64,000 nucleotides of DNA, taken from assembly GCA_012295275.1 (NCBI GenBank), contig CM022679.1, positions 21,335,110-21,399,109 of the forward strand. Reading direction: 5' to 3'. Below, piece after piece: positions 53,041-64,000 of this stretch. Within the stretch, counting starts at the first letter, position 1, and each line of letters starts with the position of its first letter. The stretch comes from Chrysomallon squamiferum. Lineage: Eukaryota > Mollusca > Gastropoda > Neomphalida > Peltospiridae. A program made the translations under genes and the position numbers. The notes beneath the pieces were generated by a model. The model made no database searches, was not told where the DNA came from, and worked only from the letters and a program-made list of their open reading frames with translations.

Positions 53041-53303
53041 TGGTTTTCAACCTTTTTCATACCGCGACCCCTTATGAGTAATTCAATATGATCGATGACC
53101 CTTTAAACTGTTTGGTTCAATAATATCTAGGGTTATCATATTTTCATGAACCAAAGACAGTACAAAAGGAATCTATATTCAATATGACGGGTCCCAGACC
53201 TATCTATACGTTTTTATTTATTCCTCCTTCCAAGTCAAGTTGAAAAAAGCTAAAGCATAGACTCGCTCAAGAATGATCTCGCGACCCCCAGGTTGAAAGC
53301 CTA
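53041..53303. mobile_element. MITE-like remnant with inverted ends
   Basis: The left end reads TGGTTTTCAACCTTTTT then CCGCGACCCC. The right end read on the other strand is GGCTTTCAACCTGGGGGTCG. These match the widespread non-autonomous hAT-type ends of the form GGTTCTCAACC with GCGACCCC just inside. About 260 bp, no coding capacity. Confidence 0.5.
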
Positions 53304-54101
53304 ACATCTAGTGGATCCAACGAGGGAGGTTAAAAGACAGTGTAACACGCTGTAGTTGTCTGGCAAACAGCAAACACTTGTAAGAGGGAAAATAATCGAA
53401 ACAAGAATCATAATGGCGTGTTGGTTACCAAACTGATGTCTGGTAATGCTGTGATACTTGTTTATAGGTTCATAAAGGCAGCAGAAAACAACAATTTCTA
53501 AACTTTTATTTTATTTTATTTATTATATTATTTTTGTGAAGACAAAACGAGGAACATGAAAAGAGACAACACATACATAAATTAAAACCAAATTTCAAAA
53601 CTCAACATCACAATTTCAAAACGGAAAAGATGTAAATTGTGGAATAACTTAACCAACAAAATTAACAAAAATAAAACGAGATTTGCGAAACGAAAATAAT
53701 ACAAACGTTTCCTAACAAAAATGAATTACGATACAATACTATAACTAATTACAACAAGCAACACTATTTACTTCATCTTGAATATACATCATGTATATAT
53801 ACTGGCTAATAATTATTCTTTATTTACAGGTAATAAATCATTTGGATAGATCAAGACATTACGTTTTAAAATTTTGTAACGTAGAATGAGAAGAATGAGA
53901 TTTTTTTTTTTCTTCAATTAAGAATATTTTACAAACATTTGTACAAAAATAGAGCCATCATTAGAACTGGTCAGAAAAACATTCGTTTTTTAAAGATATT
54001 AGAAAACAAACATAGCAAATACTTTTACACGTGAAAAATAAAATTGACGTAATCCTCCAATTTTGTCTCAGTATATTAATAACTGCCACTGTAAGAAATA
54101 C

Positions 54102-54140
<39 letters not shown>

Positions 54141-55165
54141 TGTATCAGTTATTGAGATTATTCTAAACTTATCTTAACTATTCAGATCTCGAATTATACC
54201 AAGGGTCGGCAAACCTTTCAGATAATGACATCTTCATGGAATCCTTGATCTTTTAAGCAAACAAAATAAATATCAATAACAAATTTTTCTATTTAAAGGT
54301 AAAGAAACTGCGATAATATATATAAAAAAAACAATCCCCCCCCCAACGACAAACACCAAAACGATCAATGACAGATTTCGTATACCAGAACGTTCATTAC
54401 CATAACCGATTCCGGTATTTAGTGACCTCCATTTGACCCCTACGTATTTATCGTCTGGTTAACCAGACCTCTGAATTATACACTATGTATGTATACAAAT
54501 CGTAAGTTGACGACAGATTCAATATGTGATGTCTTAGTCACGTTATTGAAAATGCTGAGTTATCAATTCCGCCTATAAGAGACAGGTTACAAATTATTTC
54601 ATTATATATAGCTTGACATGAACGCTGGACTTATAATGTACATTTCTAAACCAAAAGAATCTAAATATGTATTAACATTTACCACACACATACACACACA
54701 CACCAAAAAATGAAATAAATAAAATAAAATAAATAATAAATAAAAATAAAATAAAATAATAAATATAAAAAGTATCCTCGATTTGAAGTGATTTTAAGCT
54801 CTGATCCAACTTTTTTTTATATTTTATGCTACAAAAATACGTTTAACACTAATGCCTTCTTATGCTACCATGTCCGATTTATTTTATTTTGATTAACACG
54901 AAACAGCACTTACACAACTTGTCTCACATTACGTACACGAAAAAGAAAGGTTATCTGCGGGATCCCGCAAGCATTAGAACATTTAGCAACAAATAGATGT
55001 TTTAATATATTCATCATCTTCATCATATTTGTAAATTATTATTATTTTATCATTAGTTTGTTTTATTAACTTTTTTTTTTACATTTATTTATTATTATTT
55101 TTATTCTTATTCTTATACATTTTTTATGCTACAGCAGTTTTATTACACTCGTTTCTCCGAGTCGG

Positions 55166-55171
55166 TTTATT
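55166..55171 (-). terminator. Candidate polyadenylation signal, JmjC gene
   Basis: TTTATT on the + strand (AATAAA on the - strand), about 170 bp beyond the stop codon. Confidence 0.35.
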
Positions 55172-55340
55172 TTTATTACTTTGATTTTGATGATGTAACA
55201 TTTCGTACCTAATTACAAAACAATGCTGCTGTAGTACTTTTAGTACATTTTCTACGGTATCGATACGTTAAAAAATATATTTTAACAAAATTTCTTTAAT
55301 GTCACAAAGTAGCACTTAAATTTCTTTGGCACTAAGCAAG

Positions 55341-55465
55341 TTAATCATATTCAGAGCCAATGGTGATGCTCAAGTCGCCCGGTTCTACGTAAGTTGCATG
55401 GTACCACTCGTTTGAATCAAATACAACTGAAAAACAAATAATACATGGTATTAATAGTCTACGAG

Positions 55466-55542
<77 letters not shown>

Positions 55543-57921
55543 TCTGAGAGGGTCTCTGTGTGTGTGTGTGTGTGCGCGCGCGCAAGACGCCTGTACATTC
55601 ATGGGACAATGAATCAACATTTAATGAACTCTTATAACATATCGGTTTTATTTTAAACAATCAAAAGCATTACGTTTTGAAGTTTTGTAATGAAAAGTAC
55701 GAAAACTGATGGAGAACATTGTTATATTACTGAATGTACATACATATCCATTAATTCAACTAAAATGATGTTTTTCAACAAGAGGTAAATAAATTAATAA
55801 ATGTTAACAATTCAGATGTACTTGGGATAAACAGTTTTTACAAGAAAAAAAAAAGAAAAAAAAGAAATAATAAAAAATTATTATGGACGACCTGTGATCG
55901 CTCATATCAAAGTATGAAATAAATATTCCGTTATAAATATGCGACATGATATATGCGGCGGACTAATAGCTGTTTTCAAAGCAAATCAATTCGAACTGTA
56001 CGCAGTGACGTCACAGCTAGAAAAAACTGTCTGCGCCTATGCATTTTGTGACATTGTACTACGTTGTTAATTAAAACTGGTCTGTAAATAGAGAAAATAT
56101 AACTAGGATACTTTTAGACGATTTCGTAGCATCACCAAAAGTACACTTTAAAACACGCTGTTCCATTTTTGTGCAAGTTTGAAAAAAACTGTCTGCATAC
56201 TTACAGATATCTCCCTTCTCCACAGTGACGTTCACTTCGTGACACACTGACTCACACTCGGGACTGGGAATCATGCGCCAAGTCTTAGCCCCCGAAATCT
56301 GAGCCTGCCAAGACGGTCGTCCTACCATGTCGAGCTAAACAAACAATACGTGAAAACAAGATACCGAAATATATGCTACACATATACACATACATATACA
56401 CATACATACACATACATACACGAGTAAGTTATCTGATTGAAGTTTTTAATTTCGTTTTATAATAGAAATCACTTTTTTTTTTTTTTTTTTTTTAAATGGA
56501 ATATTTTCTTACTTTCTATTATTGTTTAAAATCGCAAACATCTCATTTATATTATTATAATCCGGCTCATGTAGCAAGAAAAGATGATGTTCAAAACACC
56601 AAAGAAAAGAACGAGACAGGCAAAAACAAAACAACTATTTACGTGTACAAATGCTCCTATTCCAGGTCCACCCATAAAAATCCAGTCGATTGTGCTCGAT
56701 TCCGAGTCGTTGGGCAGGAAGTATGGACGCCGATAATGTTGTCGTAGCTTAGCTGCCACTTCTTTGTGACAGTTGCTCCTAGAATTACAAACAGATGCGA
56801 CGTTAAAAAATAAAAATCCAACACTCACACAACACACACAGAGAAATCAAAATTTGAATATTGAAATTTTACAGTAATGTACTTTCGATTGTCCACAGGT
56901 TTTTTTTTTTTTTTTTTTTTTGGAATATTAAACCCGTCAAAACCATTTTTAAAATACTCTAATGCTGTCTCTGTCTTTCTATATAAATAAAAACATGTCG
57001 ATTCCCAGCATCATATCTTTTATACGCACAGTCTGTAAAACATACACCAAGACGGATGATAAACCACTACGTCATTTACCAGTTACCATAACATAAAACA
57101 TCAGTACACCCAACACCCCCATGCCGTACTAATTTTATGTTTTCGAGAAGATTTCTGAGAACGAAAATTCAGCATCAACACTGACAGGTTTACATCATGT
57201 TTTGTTACGATGTCAAGTCTTACCAGCCGAAATACCAAGGGTCCTCTCCGGGTTCGTAGCGTGCTCTGGCTTCAGACATGTTGAATGCTTCCCCCAAAGA
57301 CGAAAATTCAGTTTTGTACGGGAAAAACTGGCATTCTTCCTCCACCGACGTGAGAGCTCCTTCCGTTTCCGTGTACAGTTTCTTGAAGTAATCGAAAGTG
57401 AACAAATCCATCGCCGTCCAGTTTTTTGTTGCATCTTTCACCAGCAGCGGCACCTTCGTGTACGCGAACTTTTCCAAAAACCTTTCACTCGTAATCATTT
57501 TTTCAACTGGGACCGATTTCAGGTTCTTGCAAACGTCACAATTCGCCAGAGGGCGCGCCATCTCCGAAAATAAGATATTGTTGCTTATGAGACACCTCGA
57601 ATCGAAAATTAGTTCGTGGACGTAGTCTCTCACACCGAACCTATAAGCTACAGCAACGGCGATGACGACAACGAGCACTTGGGCCTGGAAAGATCTGTTT
57701 GACAACAAGATCTTTATGTCACGACGTTTGTCTGGGCAGACGAAACTGTTACGGATGTCTTTATCCGACAGTCCTCGTTTCAGCGCTTCTTCGCGAAGTT
57801 TGACGAACTTTTCCGTAAGTTCTTTCGCTTTATTTTTCTTGTCCAAACCATCGGTCTTCGCGTGGTCGGTGGTCGTCCCGTTAGCTTCATTCTTAGATTT
57901 CACTGAATTTCGTTCCGCCAT
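55341..57921 (-). CDS. Membrane-anchored JmjC/cupin_8-type 2-oxoglutarate dioxygenase
   Basis: Four coding exons on the minus strand join in frame to 349 aa: 57921-57224, 56778-56643, 56334-56205, 55426-55341. Residues 1-75 are charged and lysine-rich. Residues 78-97 (AQVLVVVIAVAVAY) form a single membrane segment with no signal peptide, suggesting a type II protein whose catalytic part faces the ER/Golgi lumen or outside. Six or more cysteines and several N-x-S/T sites follow. The iron triad reads H278-x-D280 (FVHLD) and H331 (EWYHATYV) on a jelly-roll framework (SWQAQISGAKTW, GDIFVFDSNEWYH). K295 in SGAKTW is a candidate 2-oxoglutarate ligand. The family hydroxylates proteins, or in some members nucleic acids; the substrate cannot be told here. 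The ATG at 57921 was preferred to an in-frame upstream ATG because a CAG acceptor lies 7 bases before it, so the upstream frame is intronic. Confidence 0.8.
55470..55540. repeat. (GA)n microsatellite followed by (GT)n
   Basis: A perfect GA array in the last intron of the JmjC gene, with a short GT/GC run at 55556-55583. Confidence 0.95.
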
Positions 57922-58534
57922 GTTAAATCTGAAAGAATTAACGAATGAATGCATGGATAGATGAATGAATGAAAAGAATGAATAAATAAGAAAGAAGACA
58001 TGAATAAATGAGTGGATGGAAGAATGTTCAACGAATGTCGGGCCCGAAAAATAATTTAGCTGTATACGCATACAATTAAACGAAAACGTTAATCCAAATA
58101 TAAGAAAATTCGGTTACGACATGATTTCATTTTAAAAAAATAATCCTTATGGTTTGGCAGGCTACTTTGGAAAACTGATACTAGGCATCTCAGATGCTTG
58201 ACAAACATGTTTATCAGTGGTTTTCTAATTTTGTGAGGTTTGCCTTCCTGGATATTTCCATATTATGTACCAACCTATATACCTCAACGATTGCACCTAT
58301 CATTTAAAATTAAACACATGAGTTATTCCTAACTAACCTTAACTCTTCAGTTAATTTTAACATTCATGCTAACCACACAAAATAAAAAAATATTTTCAAA
58401 CCCTCGTTATCAAAGATTTAAATTAATGTTATTAAATTATTAAAATGGAGCACGTTAAAAATTAATGCTTTTTCAAGTTATGACTTGACAAAAAAAAAAA
58501 AAAAAAAGCTGCCATGTCAAGTCTCTTAATCAGT

Positions 58535-59130
58535 TGCTAACACTCGTAACTATAAATAAACGTGATTCAGAACACAAACTCTTCGTCAAGATCCCCAGCT
58601 CGGTGAACAAGTGTTTGTAACTTCAATCACCTGGAACATTAAATAAACCTGACTCTGAACACTACCTTTTAATAAGCAATCCTTCACCTACTGCTTCGTC
58701 TGCGAAACACCCGGAACTTGAATTAACTTAATATAGAACACTACCTTTTGTGAGCGAATGAAAATAATAACAATAATAACGTGCTAATCAGAGCAAACTG
58801 GGGGTCGTATTAACCTTTTTAGTATTTACCTTCTTCATATACTGTTACGTCTGTAGAAAAAGCATTTTTAAATTCTGACACCCGGAATTTGAATACACTT
58901 AACATAAAATATTACCTTTTAGTAAACAAGCCTTTTCAAAAGGTTTCGTCTGGGTACAGCTATTTTTAAATTCTAACACGCGGAACTTGAACTAACTCGA
59001 CAAAGAAGATTATCTTGTAGTAAACAAGCCTCTTATGTCTGTGAACAATCGTTTTTTTTGTGTTTTTTTGAAGGTTTTTTTATTTCAATCACTCGTAATG
59101 TTAATAAACTTTGCACTGAGTCTTTTTAAT
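58535..59130. repeat. Degenerate ~110-120-bp tandem repeat upstream of the JmjC gene
   Basis: Repeated words (CGGAACTTGAA, AACACTACCTTTT, AGTAAACAAGCC, TTCGTCTG, CACTCGTAA) recur in the same order about every 110-130 bp. I count about five decayed units. The array lies within the presumed 5'UTR intron of the JmjC gene. Confidence 0.65.
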
Positions 59131-59297
59131 AATTAAACAACAGATCAGCGAAATTTCTGTTAATTCAATAAAACTGTTCTGAGGTGCCAAAAAACCGGGG
59201 ACAGTAATACAAAACTTTCAGCCATACGTTAAGAGATTCACTAAATCCTGTAGCCTCATTGTTTTATCATTTAAAAAAAAAAAAAAAAAAACCTTAC

Positions 59298-59480
59298 CTG
59301 TTTTTTTTGTTTTTTTTTTTTTTCAAGTTATTTCAGTGTCTTTTGCGAAAAGGAACAAAACAGGATGAATTAGGTAACGTTTTGATGTTGGCTTCGAACA
59401 CAACAATGAGGGAAAATGTTATTATTATTCTATAAAAAGTGGAAAGCGGATCGAAGGCAACTGGCGACCCTGCACGTACT
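59298..59480 (-). other. Possible untranslated exon of the JmjC gene (donor at 59298)
   Basis: On the minus strand, AAACAG ends at 59298 and is followed by GTAAGG, a strong 5' splice site. The acceptor 7 bases before the ATG at 57921 is in the right orientation. The upstream exon boundary cannot be seen; 59480 is a guess. Confidence 0.4.
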
Positions 59481-60159
59481 GCATCGGAGCAGAGCGTGAA
59501 AAGCGTGATTGGAAAATATCACCTTTCTTGTAACAGATGCGAACCCCATTTAAACATCAGAAAGTAACAAGTGCTGTTGGCATGATGATCAATAATTTCA
59601 GCAAAATGAAATATTATTATATTATGATGAATAAAAATCGTAGGTGATGATAGATGAGTGTCTTATGCATATTTGAGAGGTAAATATTCGTACCATTCAT
59701 AAAACACTGCGCTCTCTCTCTCTCTCTCTGTGATAAAAATAATTAACATATGCTAATAACTGGGGGGGGGGACCAGAACAACAGCAAGAAGGAAAAAAAA
59801 GGACTAAATTTTATACAAAGAATCTTTGCGATAGTTTATAATACGCGTTTGATATAAAAAAAAAAAATAATAATAAAAATAAAAAAAGAAAGAAAGAAAG
59901 AAAAAGTCACGAATAAAAGAGACTCGGTTCAAACATCCTCGATTAAAGAAGAGAAAACATAACTCGGAATGTTTACATATGCAAAGACGACCAGGCTAGC
60001 TCAATTACAATAACAGCCACTCACAGTTCGATTTATTAAACCAAATAAATATTTGTTTTCCGATACTTCTACAAACTTTCTTGGATGGCTGTTAGAGGAT
60101 TAAATTTTTTTTTTTTTTTTTTTTTTTTTGTTCTAATTGGCGTCAGGAATAACAGTCAT

Positions 60160-60520
60160 GTTAGAAGTAGTAGTATTGGTAGTGGCAGTAGTAGTGTAAT
60201 AGTGATACTTGTGGTTACGGTAGTAGTGGTATTAGCTGTCGTTGTCGTGGTAGCAGTACTAGCAGTAATAGTTGTTGTAGCGGTAGTAGTGGTAGTTGTA
60301 CTAGTGATACAGACGTTATAGTTGTAATAGTAATATAAGTAGTCGTAGTTGTTACTGCAGAGGTTATTTGTAGTGTAAGCAGAAATAATAAAAATATATT
60401 GAATAGCAGTTGTAGTAGTAGTTGTTGTAGTTATAGAAGTAGTAACAGTAATAGCAAAAGTAGTAACAGTTTTTGTTGTTGTTTTAGTTGTAAAAGTAGT
60501 TGTTATAACAGACGTATCAG
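60160..60520. repeat. Degenerate GTN trinucleotide tract
   Basis: About 360 bp of mixed GTA/GTT/GTG trinucleotides in long phase. All frames through it code for simple V, S or T runs and are not genes. A similar shorter tract lies at 14110-14280. Confidence 0.85.
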
Positions 60521-61229
60521 CAATAGCTGTAAAAATATTCTGAATTACTTTAGAGAACAACAACTTATTTTCATTAGATGGCCTTAACCATAAACACGAT
60601 ACTGCAGAGAGCAAATAGAAAATCATAAGGTCGTGGGCTGTGGTAGTGAATTACTAATGGAATTATAACTAGCTTGTAAATATTAATGTCTGGACAGCCG
60701 CCGATTCATAACTGTTCGAACGTTAAATGTAATTTATTATTTATTTGTTTGTTTTTTTTAGTCGTTTTGTTTACTGGACTAGTATTAGAAATAAAGTCAC
60801 AGTATTCTGTATAAAGTGGATGTATGTTTAACAAACTTAAAACAACAACAACAATAATAATATATTTTTGTTAAACATACAATCACTCTAGGCAGAATTC
60901 TATGACACTGTAATACTAAAGCAGTAATCAAAACTACCAAAATAAATAATTGTTCTCTAAATTCTTGCTGAAATAATATTGAAAATCATCATAGGCCATC
61001 CTATCAGTATAAGAGAGCAGAGAGAAAAAAAATATTATGAGCATCGTTTGCTGAGAAAATGCTGGTGAAATGAAGTATTTATTCGACACCATTTCAACGA
61101 CGTATATGTTCCTTTTATAAAAACCAACAGTGGAACTTCTTATTTGACATTCCATTTTTTCAAACGTTTTGGATTTTTCTGCTAAAATGGCCGGTTTCCT
61201 AAAATGTTTTGCATTCACTAAATATGTAA

Positions 61230-61765
61230 CATATCATAGCCGATGATAAACAACAACAAGAAAAACAATAATAATAATATTAATAATAATCTAAATGTTC
61301 TAGTGACGTCGTTAAACAAATGGTTTACTTAAAATAGCCAATGATATAAAATAAAATAGTGTTCCTGTGACGTCATTAAACAAATGTTTTGCTTCCAGTA
61401 AAACATAATAAAAAAATAATCAAAATGAAAATTAATTTGCAAAATAGTTTTAGTAACGTCATTAAAAGTTTTACTTAAAATAGCCGATGATACAAATATA
61501 AAATAAAACGAAGTGTTCTAGTGACGTCATTACATGTTTTACTTAAAAATAGCCGATGATACAAATATAACAAAGTATTCTAGTGACATCATTATGTGTT
61601 TTACTTTTTTTAAAAAGCCGATAGTGAAAAATAAAACAAAGTATTTTACTGACGTCATTAAACGTTTGACTTAAAATAGCCGATGATAAAAAATAAAACA
61701 AAGAGCTCTAGTGACAACGTTAAACAAATGTTTTACTTCCAGTGGTCGATGACAGAACAAAAAAA
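61230..61765. repeat. ~65-85-bp minisatellite carrying CRE-like palindromes
   Basis: Seven units share CTAGTGACGTCATTAAAC, TTTTACTTAAAATAG and CCGATGATA in order. TGACGTCA is exact at 61368, 61522 and 61650. One-base variants occur at 61304, 61454 and 61584, and a decayed form at 61712. TGACGTCA is the full cAMP-response element bound by CREB/ATF bZIP factors. The array lies upstream of the JmjC gene, between two candidate first exons. Confidence 0.85.
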
Positions 61766-61820
61766 ATAATCTAAAATTTTATTTTACATTTTGCAAGCGT
61801 ATACGTATTTTATTACTTAC

Positions 61821-61900
61821 CTGCTCTCAGTGCACACAATATATGTTAGACAGACTGTTGTGAATTAATGTATAGATTTAAAACCACTCAATGTGTGTAA
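61821..61900 (-). other. Second possible untranslated first exon of the JmjC gene (donor at 61821)
   Basis: On the minus strand GAGAGCAG ends at 61821 and is followed by GTAAGTAA, a near-perfect splice donor. Together with the donor at 59298 it suggests alternative leader exons. The upstream limit is unknown. Confidence 0.35.
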
Positions 61901-62453
61901 ATATATCACACTCCTAGTGCCCTCTGGTGTTTATTAGAGTATCCGGAAAACACATGCTATATTAATCTCGTTCAGGTCATTGTTATGCTTTGCTTTTGAC
62001 CAAAAAAAAAAAAAAAAATAAATCTTGCACCTTGCTGTATTTACTTCAGTAGGTCACAATAATAATAATAAGAAGAAGAAGAAGAACAACAACAACAACA
62101 ACGACAAGCAACAACAACAATAGTAGTAGGTAATATAAGTATAGTAGTAACAGTAGTAGTAGTAGTTGTTGTTGATGATGATGTAGTAACAAAACACACA
62201 CACATAGACATACATATAATTAAAAAGAAAAATTCACACCAGCAAAGCTTTTTTATTTATCACCTTACTGTTCAATACCAAATGATTACATTTTCTGTAT
62301 ATATTATACAGCATTATTATCTAATAATAGTCCATATATCATATACGAAAAAAAAATTGTAATAGGTAATAAAAATATGTATTTGTAGATTTTGTTAGCG
62401 GATCTGTAGTTTACATGATATTTCTTAGCAATATAAATAAATTAATTAATGTA

Positions 62454-62459
<6 letters not shown>

Positions 62460-62484
<25 letters not shown>

Positions 62485-62513
62485 ACAAACACAGACGGTT
62501 AAAATTTAGGATC

Positions 62514-62557
<44 letters not shown>

Positions 62558-62782
62558 TAATAATGATAATAATAATAATAATACAATTAAACATATATAT
62601 ATTAAACAAAAACATATTTTTATTACACTTTATGTTATGGTTAACTAATTAGATCTAAATGCTATGACACAAAAGCACTAGGAATCAACATATTAACTTG
62701 CGCTTTAGAACACTTCCTTGGTATATAATTTATAACAGATCCATTATTTTATGTATAGACTTTGGTATTATTAGTAGTTGTA

Positions 62783-62836
<54 letters not shown>

Positions 62837-63002
62837 GTAATAATAATAATAATAATGCAAAAATAATGTAAAAGTATCAAAAAAGTAACTGGAAGTATGA
62901 AAATTAGCACTTTTTTTATACAAGTAAAAATAGCAAAAATGCTTTATATGCCTTTCTCAGCAAGAAATATAAATAAATAAACACCAGGTTATACAAGATT
63001 GG

Positions 63003-63051
<49 letters not shown>

Positions 63052-63241
63052 GTAGTAGTATTTTTTAAAATATATATGTAATGATATATTTATATATTCT
63101 GGTTAACTTAATCATCTAAAATACCATTACATAAATGCACTAGGAAAAAAGTAGCTTAAAATTGCACATTGGGACAATTTCATGGAAGTTTGTACAGTAT
63201 ACAGTTCATAATACATCCCTTATTTTATACAGACATTTAAC

Positions 63242-63291
<50 letters not shown>

Positions 63292-63359
63292 TAAAAACAA
63301 CAACAACAATAATATCGGTAATGGTCAGTACATTCCTATGTGATAAATAACTAAATAAC

Positions 63360-63415
<56 letters not shown>

Positions 63416-63525
63416 GAAGACAGATTTAACTTAACAGATTATAGGTAGATTTCAAATAACATTACTCCAAATACAATGCAAACTGTTTCTTCTCTTCTCA
63501 ACAAAATTAATTTGTATGTGTGAAT

Positions 63526-63594
<69 letters not shown>

Positions 63595-63903
63595 CAACAA
63601 TAACATAAAAGAAATAAACAACAGCAACAAAAATGTAAATGGAAGTATACAATTTAACATACTTTCTTTATAAGCAAAAATAACAAACATCCTTTGATAC
63701 ATTTTTTTTTTTAAATATTAAACTCTTGTTGTACAAAATTTTACTATTGTATAATATATTTTAACATGCATTAAGAAAGAGTAAAGCACTTGGTATCTTT
63801 GTAGTACCCGTTAGAAAAGATTATCAAATATGTTGGAAATTCTTTTTGAAATTACTTGTTGAACTGTCTGCGTAGAACTAATGTATTTTAATTTGTTGTT
63901 ATT

Positions 63904-63954
<51 letters not shown>

Positions 63955-63960
63955 TAAATT
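62460..63960. repeat. Higher-order AAT-rich tandem repeat, ~480-bp units
   Basis: Three units of roughly 470-520 bp each combine long (AAT)n blocks (62516, 62785, 63003, 63241, 63526, 63908) with conserved spacers: GGTTAACT(A/T)A, then GCACTAGGAA, then CAGATCCATTATTTTA or a related form. A second conserved spacer has GGAAGTAT and TATA(C/A)AAG. An (AAAT)n block lies at 63360-63413. The array runs off the window's right edge. No gene is visible. Confidence 0.7.
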
Positions 63961-64000
63961 AAAGATGGTGGCGAACTGCACTTTAAACTAATTTTTTTCT

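Larger units (their letters stand above)
50219..55340. other. Intergenic region between POLDIP3 and the JmjC gene
   Basis: The two minus-strand genes are separated by 5.1 kb. The segment holds the POLDIP3 promoter just above 50218, (GA)n at 50580-50654, TTTA repeats at 50867-50895, (TA)n at 51438-51486, ATT at 52059-52098 and GT arrays at 52221-52296. It also has a poly(A)-tailed retroposon-like end near 51759-51850 and a MITE-like element at 53041-53303. A GC-richer stretch at 52420-52770 with no clear coding content is unexplained. Confidence 0.6.

Noticed and set aside
57202-57573. Plus-strand frames opposite the JmjC exon 1
   Set aside because: Shadows of the minus-strand coding exon.
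57922-58071. In-frame N-terminal extension of the JmjC protein to an upstream ATG at 58071
   Set aside because: A splice acceptor lies 7 bases before the ATG at 57921, and the extension is low-complexity S/F/I/H typical of intron DNA here.
60156-60626. 156-codon threonine-rich minus-strand frame
   Set aside because: Degenerate GTN trinucleotide repeat, no domain.

Overview
The window is AT-rich metazoan nuclear DNA with six recognisable protein-coding loci, all spliced, with GT-AG introns. It is packed with microsatellites: (ATT/AAT)n, (GA)n, (GT)n, (TA)n and poly(T). The gene set fits an invertebrate: a Stumps/BCAP-type adaptor without the usual vertebrate motifs, and an Nfo/APN1-type AP endonuclease, which vertebrates lack. 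I lean to a lophotrochozoan, probably a mollusc. A short GAGTTATCTCC-type word at about 16.78 kb and 25.22 kb is, from memory, common in mollusc genomes. This is inference, not proof. The gene models were built by hand by joining exons; each keeps one open frame across every junction.

Layout. 1-7.8 kb: a roughly 4.2-kb tandem duplication carrying the 5' part of a PIK3AP1/BCAP-BANK1-Stumps family gene. The left copy is a truncated, chimeric pseudogene. 7.6-14.4 kb (+): the intact gene (13 coding exons, 689 aa; TIR-like, DBB and ankyrin regions plus proline-rich tail), followed by a 37-bp repeat array that appears to have grown out of its own stop-codon region. 18.3-22.4 kb (+): endonuclease IV (7 exons, 516 aa) with a long lysine-rich N-terminal extension that contains five 14-residue repeats. 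24.0-25.2 kb (-): LAMTOR2 (4 exons, 123 aa), head to head with ECD at 26.1-35.2 kb (+; 15 exons, 652 aa) across a gap of about 950 bp. 35.2-44.1 kb: AT-rich convergent intergenic/3'UTR DNA. 44.1-50.2 kb (-): POLDIP3 (9 exons, 635 aa). 50.2-55.3 kb: intergenic DNA with transposon remnants. 55.3-57.9 kb (-): a membrane-anchored JmjC/cupin-type dioxygenase (4 coding exons, 349 aa) with likely upstream non-coding exons. 58-64 kb: repeat-rich DNA, including a minisatellite carrying CRE-like TGACGTCA palindromes.

The genes do not form a functional cluster. They cover receptor/kinase adaptor signalling (BCAP), base-excision repair (endonuclease IV), lysosomal mTORC1 signalling (LAMTOR2), splicing/cell-cycle (ECD), mRNA export/translation (POLDIP3) and 2-oxoglutarate-dependent hydroxylation (JmjC). 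Only LAMTOR2/ECD has an arrangement that suggests shared regulation. No tRNA, rRNA, CRISPR or intact autonomous transposon was recognised. No wholly new system is obvious. The most unusual items are the chimeric TIR-domain duplicate with its repeated first-exon modules, the stop-codon-derived 3'UTR array, and the CRE minisatellite between alternative first exons of the JmjC gene.
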